15,405 bases of DNA from Actinomycetes bacterium (GTDB taxonomy: Bacteria; Actinomycetota; Acidimicrobiia; Acidimicrobiales; RAAP-2), in contig JAJYWG010000303.1 in NCBI GenBank assembly GCA_021791615.1, positions 1 to 15,405 on the forward strand, written 5' to 3'. Shown here one piece after another: positions 7,323 through 14,250 of this stretch. The notes beneath the pieces were generated by a model. It did no database searches and was not told the DNA's origin. It worked only from the letters and a program-made list of their open reading frames with translations. How positions within the stretch are numbered: the stretch's first letter is position 1; each line of letters opens with the position of its first letter. The translations under genes and the position numbers were made by a program.

Positions 7323-8039
7323 ATGCTGCAAGCTTGCCTGAACGGGGCGCGGGTTCCAGCTGGGAGTCCTCGCATCCCGGTGACGCCCGCAGAGATCGCC
7401 GAAGCCGCTGAGGCCAGCCTGCGAGCCGGGGCTGACGATCTCCACGTTCACCCCAAGGACCCAACCGGGAAGGACAGCATCGACCCCGAGATCGTCGCTG
7501 CCGTGCTCGTCGCGCTGCGTGAGCGCTGCGGCAACGTCCCCGTCGGCATCACGACCGGCGCCTGGACGGGCTCCGGCGACGACCGCTGCGGGCACGTCCG
7601 GTCCTGGACCGTGCTTCCCGATCACGTGTCGGTCAACTTCCACGAACAGGGAGCCGAGCAGCTCGCAAGGCGCTGCCTCGACAGGGGCATCGCCGTCGAC
7701 GCCGGCATCTGGAGCCATACCGACGGTCTCGAACGCCTCGTCGCAAGCGGGCTCGCCAGCTCCTGCAGGCACCTACTCCTCGAGGTGACGGATGCCGACG
7801 TCGACGCCGCCTTGGTCTCGGCCGAGGAGCTGATCAACCTTGCGGCGCCACTTGCTCGTCCGTTGCTGCTCCACGGAGAAGAAACATCAGCTTGGCCGTT
7901 GCTCGCTCTCGCGGCACGACGCGGTCTTGCCGCGAGGATGGGGCTCGAAGACACGCTGCTGCTTCCCGATGGCAGCTCAGCGAACGACAACGCCGAGCTC
8001 GTGTCCATTGCACATCGAGAATGCCGTGCATCGCGTTGA
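7323..8039 (+). CDS. DUF849 beta-keto-acid cleavage enzyme (BKACE)
   Basis: A 238-residue protein starting MLQACLNGARVPAG, the usual N-terminus of actinobacterial DUF849 proteins. GADDLHVHPKDPTGKDSI (36-53) carries the H-x-H pair (41 and 43) that binds zinc. VGITTGAW (74-81), LPDHVSVNFHEQGA (98-111) and VDAGIWS (125-131) are further family blocks. LLLHGEETSAWPLLALAA (181-198) and ARMGLEDTLLLPDG (204-217) complete the TIM barrel; the glutamate of GLED is the expected third zinc ligand. BKACE enzymes cleave a beta-keto acid with acetyl-CoA to acetoacetate and a new acyl-CoA, for example in lysine fermentation, carnitine or other amine catabolism. The length is normal. The start follows family homology; no ribosome binding site is visible. 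Substrate unknown. Confidence 0.88.
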   Translation: MLQACLNGARVPAGSPRIPVTPAEIAEAAEASLRAGADDLHVHPKDPTGKDSIDPEIVAAVLVALRERCGNVPVGITTGAWTGSGDDRCGHVRSWTVLPDHVSVNFHEQGAEQLARRCLDRGIAVDAGIWSHTDGLERLVASGLASSCRHLLLEVTDADVDAALVSAEELINLAAPLARPLLLHGEETSAWPLLALAARRGLAARMGLEDTLLLPDGSSANDNAELVSIAHRECRASR

Positions 8040-8545
8040 CCAAGGAGTCCTTCTGGTCGCCGCGCGCCACAACTTCAGAAGAGCCATCGCAGCGCCACCT
8101 CGTACGGGCGAAGATATGGAGCACGCTGTTGCTGGCCCACCCCGACTGGGTCGAGATTGGCGCTGATCCATGGCGACGATCCTTTGCGCTCCGTGCTCGC
8201 CGAACCAGACCACGCGCAGAACCTGCTCGAGATCGTCCTCTCGGTCCTCTGAGGAGGAGAGCTGGTGGTCCACCCGATGCCACTTCGGCGCACGATCCTT
8301 AAGGAGGATCGAGGTTCCTCACGAGCCTGCCACCCCACGGCGGGCGCGTCGTGGACGGTGGCCCGGGAGCACTGGGCTACCGTCTCAGGCGATGAGCGAG
8401 GAGCCACCCAGACAGCCGGGCAGACACGGGACACCAGCCGTCCACGAGATCCAACGGCTCTCGGCCGAGCATCGTGCGGGACGCGCGCGCCGCGGGCGGA
8501 GGCGGCCGTCTCCTTCGACCTCGGCCGGCGCGTGAAGGGAGGAAC
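8040..8545. other. About 500-bp gap with a hairpin and possible gene-tail remnant
   Basis: No intact gene is recognised. On the plus strand two protein-like pieces lie in different frames: LVRAKIWSTLLLAHPDWVEI near 8100-8160, and VLAEPDHAQNLLEIVLSVL ending in TGA near 8250. They could belong to a frameshifted gene, but no family is evident. An inverted repeat CGATCCT/AGGATCG (8293-8299 and 8305-8311) forms a 7-bp stem that contains a perfect AAGGAGG (8301-8307), with no start codon at working distance. Confidence 0.35.
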
Positions 8546-9061
8546 GTGGCCAAGTCCGACGACCACAAGAAGAAGAACCCGGCCCGGCTCGACGCCGAGC
8601 ACTGGAAGACCGAGCCCGACGAGCACGACTATCCGGCTGCAGGCGACTATCTCAGCCTGCTCTGCTCCGACGAAGAGGTGCATCGGCTCGTGGATGGGCT
8701 GAAGTGCGCCCCACTCGTGCACCGGAAGGCGAAGGACCTTCTCCGAGCGAGTCGGCTGCCGCTTCTCGGCGTAGACAACTTTCACGTCGGCGAGGACCTG
8801 GAGAAAGTCCGCCGTGGCGAGAGGCTGTCTCCCGTCCTGCTCGTCCGCGGCGATTTCACGTCCGGCGTGGCGCTCACCGTCGCAGACGGGTACCACCGGA
8901 TCTGCGCCAGCTACCACCTGAGTGAGAACGCCGAGATCCCCTGCAGGATCGTCGAACAGGTGCAGCCCGCCGGTGCCCTGAGCCCCCGCTCGACGGCTTC
9001 GGAACCGACAGGAGAACCTGCGGAGCCGCCCGTCGTCACCAGGCGCCCAGCGCCGACGTAG
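8546..9061 (+). CDS. Conserved actinobacterial protein with ParB/sulfiredoxin-like motif
   Basis: A 171-residue protein starting at GTG 8546, one base after a strong purine-rich AGGGAGGAA. The N-terminus is charged and lysine-rich (MAKSDDHKKKNPARL), then AEHWKTEPDEHDYPAAGDYL. The core reads CAPLVHRKAKDLLRASRL (54-71), LSPVLLVRGDF (95-104), LTVADGYHRICASYHL (110-125) and AEIPCRIVE. The D-G-Y-H-R element after a strand resembles the D-G-x-H-R nucleotide-binding turn of ParB/Srx-fold proteins, and the order of strands fits that fold. The protein resembles a family of uncharacterised actinobacterial proteins of about this length; its function is unknown. The C-terminal 35 residues are proline- and threonine-rich and probably disordered. 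No partner gene is adjacent, so partition function is not implied. Confidence 0.75.
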   Translation: MAKSDDHKKKNPARLDAEHWKTEPDEHDYPAAGDYLSLLCSDEEVHRLVDGLKCAPLVHRKAKDLLRASRLPLLGVDNFHVGEDLEKVRRGERLSPVLLVRGDFTSGVALTVADGYHRICASYHLSENAEIPCRIVEQVQPAGALSPRSTASEPTGEPAEPPVVTRRPAPT

Positions 9062-9275
9062 TCAGCGCTCGTCCCGCTGCCGGGAGGTCGACGGCTGCCG
9101 CGCACCGCTCCATGACGGGCACAGGGCGTTCGTCCGCGTGCTGCCCGACACGAGCTCCAGCATGGGCGAGATCGGGATCTGGATCACGTCGCTCGTCTGC
9201 GCCTACGACAAGTGACGAGAAGTGACAAGTACGGTCCGAACTAGCATCAGCTCGCGAGGGAGACGGAGGGGCGGC
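9062..9275 (+). other. Short spacer with protein-like remnant and ribosome binding site
   Basis: One plus-strand frame reads GHRAFVRVLPDTSSSMGEIG and then IWITSLVCAYDK before a TGA at 9213-9215. This is protein-like but has no start codon or ribosome binding site. It may be the tail of a lost gene. The end of the spacer carries GGAGGG (9265-9270), the ribosome binding site of the ferritin-like gene. Confidence 0.35.
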
Positions 9276-9821
9276 ATGGACGTCGACGGTGCGGCGCGAG
9301 AGGGCGGCGAGAGCAGCGCCGAAGATTACTCCTCAGGGTTCGAGCGAGCGCTCGACGGTCTGCGTGCGACCGGGGCGGGCGTCACCGTCCGGGCGCTTGT
9401 CGAGCTCCTGGCGGAGCACGGCTCGGAAGAGGGCCGAATGCTCGCCGAGTACCAGCGGCTGTCGGAGCTGGTGGCGGATCCCGCCGCTCGGTACCTGTTC
9501 CGCCTGATCCTGGACGACGAGCGCAGGCACCACCGCATGCTCGTCGAGCTCGCGACGGAACTGGCCTGGGGCACGTACGGGGGGACCGAGACGTCGGTGC
9601 CGCCGCTCGGCTGGCACCTTGACGAGGATCTGGCTGAGGCAACCCGGGCCTTGCACGCCTTTGAACAGGAGGATCGCCGCAAGCTGGAGGCGCTGCGCAA
9701 TCGGCTCCGCCCCTTCGAGGAGTCCACCTTGTGGGGGCTCATGGTGCAGGTGATGATCCTGGACACCGAGAAGCACGCCACGATCCTCGAGTTCCTCGAG
9801 CGGCACCGCCGGCGCGACTGA
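9276..9821 (+). CDS. Ferritin-like / rubrerythrin-like four-helix protein
   Basis: A 181-residue, largely helical protein. RALVELLAEHGSEEGRMLAE and YQRLSELV (39-66), LFRLILDDERRHHRMLVELA (74-93), HAFEQEDRRKLEALRNRLRP (127-146) and GLMVQVMILDTEKHATILEF (154-173) are four long amphipathic helices. The second contains E-R-R-H, the fourth E-K-H, and the first E-x6-Y-like spacing, as in carboxylate-bridged di-iron ferritin-like proteins. In the fourth helix the position three residues before the histidine is threonine rather than glutamate, so a metal centre is likely incomplete or altered. The likely role is metal binding or stress-related; no specific activity can be assigned. The ATG at 9276 is chosen because GGAGGG precedes it at working distance; an upstream in-frame start at 9222 lacks such a site. 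Confidence 0.72.
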   Translation: MDVDGAAREGGESSAEDYSSGFERALDGLRATGAGVTVRALVELLAEHGSEEGRMLAEYQRLSELVADPAARYLFRLILDDERRHHRMLVELATELAWGTYGGTETSVPPLGWHLDEDLAEATRALHAFEQEDRRKLEALRNRLRPFEESTLWGLMVQVMILDTEKHATILEFLERHRRRD

Positions 9822-10344
9822 CGCGACCGCCTGCGGGGGCCTTCAGCTGGCGCGCTCGAACACTGCGGCGATCCCTCGCTGCCGGGGTGGTCATGCCAGC
9901 GCCCGGGTTTCTCTCCGCCCTCAGCACTCCACCTCCGAGAGCGCCCAAGCGGTCGCCGCCGAATTTCCGGGGGAAGTAGCTATTCCATCGGTCGAAGCGG
10001 TGCCGGTCCACCCTCGTTGCCCTGATCGGTCATCCACTCCTGCGCCCACAGTTCGAAGCAGTCACTACCCCATGCGAGCTAGCTTCGACCGAAACGTTCC
10101 TGCGCGTTCACCGTTTCTCCGGCAGGTGCGGGACACCTGCGAAGCCCTTCGACGGCTCCCTCCGCCTCCGACGCGCTCTCCGGACGGCACGGGCATGACA
10201 CGACCGGCTCGTCACGGGCGCCCTCTCAGCCAGGCGCGCGCTGAGTGACACTGGATCACAGGTACTCCCATGGCGCACGCGGGAGTGCTCCGGGTGGGTC
10301 CGCGACGAAGGCACGTCTGCCCAGCCCCGCATGATCTCAGTGGA
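9822..10344. other. 520-bp convergent spacer, no gene recognised
   Basis: This lies between the 3' ends of the ferritin-like gene (plus) and the beta-propeller gene (minus). Frames here are proline- and arginine-rich without family character. A weak inverted repeat ACTCCC/GGGAGT (10264-10269 and 10281-10286) could help termination, but no U-tract follows on either strand. Nothing else is supported. Confidence 0.45.
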
Positions 10345-11541
10345 TCACGTCCTCGAGGGGCCGCCCGGCAGCGAGACCGACTCGAGCTGCGAGGACCCGT
10401 AGTTCGTGACGAACGCTTGGCCGCCGCTCCGAGTAGCGGCAACCTCACGCGGAAAACTGCCCGAGCGGAGGTACCCGCTGAGCGTCGGCCGTCCATCCGA
10501 GTCCAGATGCAGCAGCGCGAGGTTCGCACGCGGCGCCGTGTCGAAGCGGTTGGAGTCCGCGACGAGGAGCTCCGTCTTGCGGTTGACCAAGGCCAGGCCG
10601 ACCGGCTCTGGTCCGACTCGGACACTCCCTCTCAGGGCGTGCGACGGGTCACGGGCAAGCGACCTCGACGAGAACCAGAGAATCGAGTCGGACCCGCGCG
10701 CCGTGACGTACACCGACCCATGTGCAACGACTGCTCGCACCGGGCTGCATCCGGCAGGCACAGTCGTGAGGATCGAGCGGGATGGATCGGTCTCTGCCGT
10801 CGCGAGATCGATGGTGGACAACGTTCCCTGCCGAGACGGTGGGGCCACTTCGCTCGTCACGTACAGGTAGCGGCCACCGGGGGACATGGCGATGCCGACA
10901 GGGTCTTGGGCGAGGGGCACCATGCCCACCGGCGTGTAGCGCGTGAACCCGGTGGCGATGGCCCTGTGGAGGTTGAAGACGGCGAGCTCGTCGCTGTTCT
11001 CGAGCGTCACGAACACGTACTTGCCATTGGGAGAGACGCTCGCCTCGATGGCACCGGTTCCCGAGCTTGTGAGCTGCCCCATTACCGCCGATCTCGATCC
11101 GTGCTCGGTGGCCGTGACGTCCAGCACGTAGGCACCGCCGTACCCGTCGGCGACGACGAGATACCGTCCGTCAGGCGTCAGCGTGACTCCGAGAGCCTGC
11201 TCGGGCACTGTGATCTTGGCGCGCAGACGGAGTCGCCCGTCGGTTCGCGCGAAGACGCCAACCGAATTGCTAAGACCGGCGAATACGAAACTTACATTCG
11301 GTGTCAAGGTCACTCCGAAGGGTTCTGTGGGTACTCGGAGCATCCTCGGTGCGACTTCGAGTCGCGGCGCTCTGGCGGTGAGGGACGAGCAGGTGATCCG
11401 TGCAGTGTCGGCCTCTCGCCACGCTGACTCCTGCAGGTCCGATGGCGACCTGATCGCTGCCGCGTTTCCCACCAGCGTGATGACAAGGACCACGGCGACC
11501 GCGCAGAGGAGACGACGGAGTCGGCCTCTTGGGCCGCGCAC
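10345..11541 (-). CDS. YVTN-type beta-propeller protein with N-terminal membrane/signal segment
   Basis: A 398-residue protein from a GTG at 11541. The N-terminus MRGPRGRLRRL is strongly basic and followed by LCAVAVVLVITLVGNAAA, a hydrophobic stretch that serves as signal peptide or membrane anchor. The rest is a beta-propeller with about seven repeats ending in the typical strand pattern: GVTLTPDGRYLVVADGYGG, ASVSPNGKYVFVTLENSDEL, IAMSPGGRYLYVTSE, VAHGSVYVTARGSDSILWF, ALVNRKTELLVADSN and SGGQAFVTNYGSSQLESVSL. Such surface proteins are often of unknown ligand; lactonase-like enzymes share the fold. No catalytic residues can be assigned. The start is placed to give a proper signal sequence; the frame stays open to 11739, but the extension lacks protein character. 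No good ribosome binding site is seen. Confidence 0.82.
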   Translation of the reverse strand: MRGPRGRLRRLLCAVAVVLVITLVGNAAAIRSPSDLQESAWREADTARITCSSLTARAPRLEVAPRMLRVPTEPFGVTLTPNVSFVFAGLSNSVGVFARTDGRLRLRAKITVPEQALGVTLTPDGRYLVVADGYGGAYVLDVTATEHGSRSAVMGQLTSSGTGAIEASVSPNGKYVFVTLENSDELAVFNLHRAIATGFTRYTPVGMVPLAQDPVGIAMSPGGRYLYVTSEVAPPSRQGTLSTIDLATAETDPSRSILTTVPAGCSPVRAVVAHGSVYVTARGSDSILWFSSRSLARDPSHALRGSVRVGPEPVGLALVNRKTELLVADSNRFDTAPRANLALLHLDSDGRPTLSGYLRSGSFPREVAATRSGGQAFVTNYGSSQLESVSLPGGPSRT

Positions 11542-12005
11542 CCTGCTGCCCGTGCACCTGACCGTTGACAGTCGACTGCGATATCCAGTGCGAAGCAAGG
11601 TCAGGTTGTCATCTCGTCGGGCTCGTCGCCCTTCTGCACACCCGTATCCGCGCCATGTCACCGAACGCGAGCGGGAGGACGGACGTGATATTTCCGTGTG
11701 CAGTGGTAGCCGGACCCCTTTTCCAGATTGTCCCCACACTGCGGGAAGTCCTAGGCGATTTGCGGCCTCCCCGCTCTCGTCGATCGGCCCCCCTGCCGGG
11801 AGTCGTCACTGGACACGGCGCGCTCCTCGAACACGGAGCCGCGACGGTCCTCGGTGCGCCGACACCGAGGCTTCTCTCCTGTCCGCCGCTGGGTCGAGCC
11901 TGCATGACGCCTCCCGTTGCCCACCAAGCACTCGGCAAGCTCGGTTTCATCGCGACGCCACGTGACTGCGCACAATTCCCTGGCCGTCATTGTCTGTGGC
12001 AGCCG
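11542..12005. other. 460-bp spacer with a perfect 8-bp hairpin
   Basis: No gene is recognised upstream of the beta-propeller. A perfect inverted repeat CCTCGGTG/CACCGAGG (11849-11856 and 11863-11870, loop CGCCGA) is followed on the plus strand by a pyrimidine run CTTCTCTCCT. It is one of the longest perfect short-loop stems I noticed. It could be a transcription terminator for plus-strand readthrough or a binding site; the weak U content makes an intrinsic terminator doubtful. Confidence 0.4.
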
Positions 12006-12371
12006 TCATGCACCATCTGAACCGATGTCGGCAGGCCGTTCGCGAAGTACCAGGGTACTTGGATACCGGGTCGCGTCCGGTTCGCTGTCGGTGAGTGACC
12101 ATGGAGGAGCGGCTGAGTTTCGGCGAAAGAGCGAGACCGTCGCGGGGTCGGGCGCCCGGGCGAGCCGGACGAGGAACTCGATGGGATCCACTTCTTGTTG
12201 GTCGGCGGTGCGCAGCGCGCTCATGATCCGGCCCTGGGTCCCAGCCCCTCGCCGGGTCCGGTTGCCTCCCCAGACCTTGCGGTCAACGACGGCGGGCCTG
12301 ACCTCCTGCTCGGCTCGCCAGTTGGTGGCATCGACGCCAGGGCGGGTGAGGTAGGTGAACAACGCGTACGT
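12006..12371 (-). pseudogene. IS66-family transposase C-terminal remnant
   Basis: Minus-strand reading gives WYALFTYLTRPGVDATNWRAEQ, then RPAVVDRKVWGGNRTR and GAGTQGRIMSALRTADQQ, then DPIEFLVRLARAP. This is the distinctive C-terminal block of IS66-type transposases, in which ATNxxAE, the RKVxGGNRS strand and SVLRTAxQQ are conserved. Everything upstream of about 12371 is lost: no DDE catalytic core or N-terminal domain is present, and the frame is not preceded by a start. The acidic residue of ATNxxAE (the last DDE residue) remains. The piece is a dead insertion-sequence fragment. No inverted repeats or target duplication are recognised around it. Confidence 0.75.
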
Positions 12372-12458
12372 ACCAGGTCGATAGGGGACGCGGGCGTCGC
12401 CCTCTATATGGCCCTTGTCATCGAGAATGACTCGTCAAGTCACAGCGCCGAAGTCCCC

Positions 12459-12647
12459 TCAGCGTGGCACTGACACGAAGTAGCGCCCTTGCTCCAGGAC
12501 TTCAACGAGACCGCCGTTCGACGGCTCCCATCCCAGAACCTCGCGGGTGACCCTGCTCGACGCTGGCGTGTCGATGCCGACGAAACAGGCCAGAAGGCCG
12601 AAGCGGTCGACCACGTCGTCGCAGGCGACGGAGCGGGCCGTCCGCGC
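12459..12647 (-). pseudogene. C-terminal fragment of an SDR-type (NAD-dependent epimerase-like) gene
   Basis: The minus strand reads SVACDDVVDRFGLLACFVGI, then DTPASSRVTREVLGWEPSNG, then GLVEVLEQGRYF and a stop. This matches the C-terminal end of atypical short-chain dehydrogenases (NAD-dependent epimerase/NmrA-like), where DxPASSxxTRxxLGWxPxxxGLxxDLxxGxYF is the closing signature. The Rossmann domain, GxxGxxG motif and about 80 percent of the protein are absent. Upstream the sequence becomes a recombinase fragment and then a tRNA half. It looks as if an element insertion and later deletion removed the 5' part. I infer loss of function; the parent enzyme's substrate is unknown. Confidence 0.6.
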
Positions 12648-12651
12648 CTGA

Positions 12652-12704
12652 TCCGAGGCTCGCAGGGATGTGTGTCGCCTCGATCTCCACCTCCACGATC
12701 TCTG
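12652..12704 (+). pseudogene. Short tyrosine-recombinase fragment next to the tRNA-Gly half
   Basis: The plus-strand frame gives SEARRDVCRLDLHLHDLW. It aligns residue by residue with SDARRAAGRPDLHLHDLR of the longer recombinase fragment at 14398-14655, and the two share 22 identical bases (12681-12702 and 14613-14634). It stops just before the R and H of the HxLRH motif and runs into sequence bordering the tRNA half. Only about 18 codons remain, so it is a trace. Its position directly beside a tRNA 3' end is where integrase genes of integrative elements are found. Confidence 0.5.
12681..12702 (+). repeat. 22-bp direct repeat, copy 1
   Basis: Identical over 22 bases to 14613-14634, in the same orientation and 1,932 bp away. 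Both copies encode DLHLHDL of a tyrosine recombinase. The identity ends one base before the codon for the HxLRH arginine. The likely origin is two related integrase genes rather than a transposon end. Confidence 0.8.
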
Positions 12705-12715
12705 GGTGGACCTGA

Positions 12716-12763
12716 AGCGGACGACGGGACTCGAACCCGCAACCCTCACCTTGGCAAGGTGAG
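12716..12763 (-). tRNA. 3' half of tRNA-Gly(GCC), probable att site of an integrative element (not a complete tRNA)
   Basis: On the minus strand the anticodon stem-loop TCACC-TTGCCAA-GGTGA (12746-12762) carries anticodon GCC. It is followed by a 5-base variable loop, a T arm GCGGG-TTCGAGT-CCCGT (12724-12740) and the acceptor 3' strand CGTCCGC with discriminator T (12716). All this is canonical. The 5' half is not: no GCGGACG acceptor partner or D arm lies upstream, and that sequence is the end of the HTH gene, whose TAG is at 12771-12773. A tRNA cut exactly at the anticodon stem is what tRNA-targeted integrases leave as an attachment-site copy. It should not yield a functional tRNA. Confidence 0.6.
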
Positions 12764-12770
12764 TAGGCCG

Positions 12771-13199
12771 CTAGACGCCGAATGGTCCCGACACGACATC
12801 CCTGCTCAACGGCATAACGCGCAAGTCCCGATACGTCACGATCGGCCCCAACCGCGGGATGCTTACAGGATGGCCGCGGGATGAAGGGCGCTCGGAGTCT
12901 GGCACGCCGAGCACGTCAACCGCCTCGGCAATCTCGCCCTGGCAGGCGTCGGACACAACCTCGACCTCATCGTCAGCACGCAGGAGCCCGCACTGCGCGT
13001 ACGTGCTCTCCTGCCCTCGTCGGCCACCGGCGGCCCTCCTGGCTCGAGCGAGCTTGGCAACGTCGACGGTCGAGTAGCGACGCCAACCGCCTGGGCTGGT
13101 CTCCGTCGGCGTCAACGTGCCGTCCAGCATCAGTCGCCGAACCGTCGCCCGCGAGACGCCGAGCGCACTCGCCACGTCGCCGGGTCCCATCGTCGCCAA
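12771..13199 (-). CDS. MerR/excisionase-type helix-turn-helix protein
   Basis: From a TTG at 13199 the gene encodes 142 residues. The N-terminus MLATMGPGDVASALGVSR continues ATVRRLMLDGTLTPTETSPG and GWRRYSTVDVAKLARARRA. This is a winged HTH of the MerR/excisionase type, with the recognition helix SRATVRRL and the wing TPGGxRRY-like SPGGWRRY. Such domains occur in excisionases, IS607-type serine recombinases and MerR regulators. The remaining 80 residues (ADDEVEVVSDACQGEIAEAV, then VTYRDLRVMPLSRDVVSGPF) match no family I recognise, and no serine-recombinase catalytic motif is present. TTG is preferred because AAGGA (13207-13211) precedes it by seven bases; ATG at 13190 is the alternative. Its stop lies eight bases from the tRNA-Gly half, so an excisionase role is plausible but unproven. 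Confidence 0.65.
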   Translation of the reverse strand: MATMGPGDVASALGVSRATVRRLMLDGTLTPTETSPGGWRRYSTVDVAKLARARRAAGGRRGQESTYAQCGLLRADDEVEVVSDACQGEIAEAVDVLGVPDSERPSSRGHPVSIPRLGPIVTYRDLRVMPLSRDVVSGPFGV

Positions 13200-13347
13200 C
13201 GCTTGGTCCTTGACAACCGAGATTTCGGGACAAGCGTCCGCCCCCGTCTTGCCGACGCCCGGAGCTGGCCTGAGCAAACTCGCGCCACGGACCATTCCGC
13301 CCGCAGTGCGCATCTGCCCCTGCCTGGGCCCCGAGCCGGGCGATCGC

Positions 13348-14148
13348 TCAGCCCGCTGGCTCGGCGCCGCTTGACACTTCGGCAAGAAAGTCAGCCACGA
13401 GGGGGCCGGTGACCTCGCGATGCCAGAACGTCTGGAGATGGCCGTAGCCGGGCAGAACTATGGCTCGCCCGCTCGGCAGGCGCGCAGCCGCACGATGGGC
13501 GGCTTCCCCGGGGGCTTCCATTTCCCCGGAGATGAGCAACGTGGGGGCAGAAAGGAGCGGAAGGAGACTCCAGGAAGATTCTGCGTCGGCCCATGCTTCA
13601 ATCGTCAGAGCGAACATCTCGGCCTCGGTCGTCGCGAGGTTGTCGATGAACCATGCCAGCGGCGGTTCGGACTCCTCCGCCGCCATCGCGTCCATCGCCG
13701 CCCGCATGCCGGCTGCGCGAATCTCAGCTGCCCTCGCCGCAACCTCCTCCGAGCCGGCATTCTCATCGTCGTGGGGCTCGGGCACGCTCCCGATGGCCAC
13801 CAACGCCGAGATCCTCTCGGGGTGGGCGACCGCCACCGCGAAGCCCACCCTGGCACCGCCCGAGTAGCCGACCATGGCGGCCCGGTCGATCCCGGCGGCG
13901 TCGAGCACAGCAATGACGTCGGCTACGTATTCCTCGATACGGTGGGCTGCGATGCCGGTCGGCCGGTCACTGCGCCCCCGACCCCGGTGATCGAGGATTA
14001 AGCAGCGGTGGTCGGCAAGGTCCTCTGTATAGCCGGCCAGCGTCCACATGCGCCCGTCGCCACCCCCACCAGTGTGGAGGAGCACAGCGGAACCATCGCC
14101 CGTGTCCTCGTAATAAAGATGCACGCCGTCCCGCCCAATCGTCGGCAC
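13348..14148 (-). CDS. Alpha/beta-hydrolase fold enzyme
   Basis: A 266-residue alpha/beta hydrolase starting at GTG 14148. AVLLHTGGGGDGRMW (21-35) holds the oxyanion loop. LILDHRGRGRSDRP (50-63) is the typical strand 4-turn. MVGYSGGARVGFAVAVAHPE (92-111) is the nucleophile elbow with Ser96 in G-Y-S-G-G. LLISGEMEAPGE (204-215) is the region of the acidic triad residue, usually Asp but Glu here. YGHLQTFWH (235-243) supplies the catalytic His237. It is a hydrolase of an ester, lactone or similar bond; the substrate is unknown. GGGGG six bases before the GTG is a good ribosome binding site. A competing ATG at 14152 belongs to a short frame without family character. The gene is followed on the same strand by the HTH gene, 148 bp away. 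Confidence 0.87.
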   Translation of the reverse strand: MPTIGRDGVHLYYEDTGDGSAVLLHTGGGGDGRMWTLAGYTEDLADHRCLILDHRGRGRSDRPTGIAAHRIEEYVADVIAVLDAAGIDRAAMVGYSGGARVGFAVAVAHPERISALVAIGSVPEPHDDENAGSEEVAARAAEIRAAGMRAAMDAMAAEESEPPLAWFIDNLATTEAEMFALTIEAWADAESSWSLLPLLSAPTLLISGEMEAPGEAAHRAAARLPSGRAIVLPGYGHLQTFWHREVTGPLVADFLAEVSSGAEPAG

Positions 14149-14177
14149 TCATGTCCCCCTTCTGCTTCAGGTAGGGA

Positions 14178-14240
14178 GGGGCTATCGGGCCCCGCGCACC
14201 ACGCTAACCTCGAACCTCGGGACTGCTTGTTTTCGCAGTC
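14178..14240. repeat. Two short inverted repeats upstream of the hydrolase
   Basis: GGGGC/GCCCC (14178-14182 and 14189-14193, 6-base loop) and GACTGC/GCAGTC (14221-14226 and 14235-14240, 8-base loop TTGTTTTC) lie 30 to 92 bp upstream of the hydrolase GTG. The second sits 10 bp beyond the stop of the unrecognised gene tail at 14251 and could terminate it, or act as a regulator site. No function is shown. Confidence 0.3.
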
Positions 14241-14250
14241 GTCCTGAGAC

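Noticed and set aside
10270..11427. A 385-codon plus-strand open frame
   Set aside because: It is antisense to the beta-propeller, whose repeats and signal segment are clear on the minus strand.
12716..12790. A complete functional tRNA-Gly
   Set aside because: Upstream bases cannot pair with the acceptor 3' strand and form no D arm; they are the coding end of the HTH gene.
12771..13199. IS607-type serine recombinase
   Set aside because: The HTH fits, but no catalytic serine motif or resolvase domain follows it.
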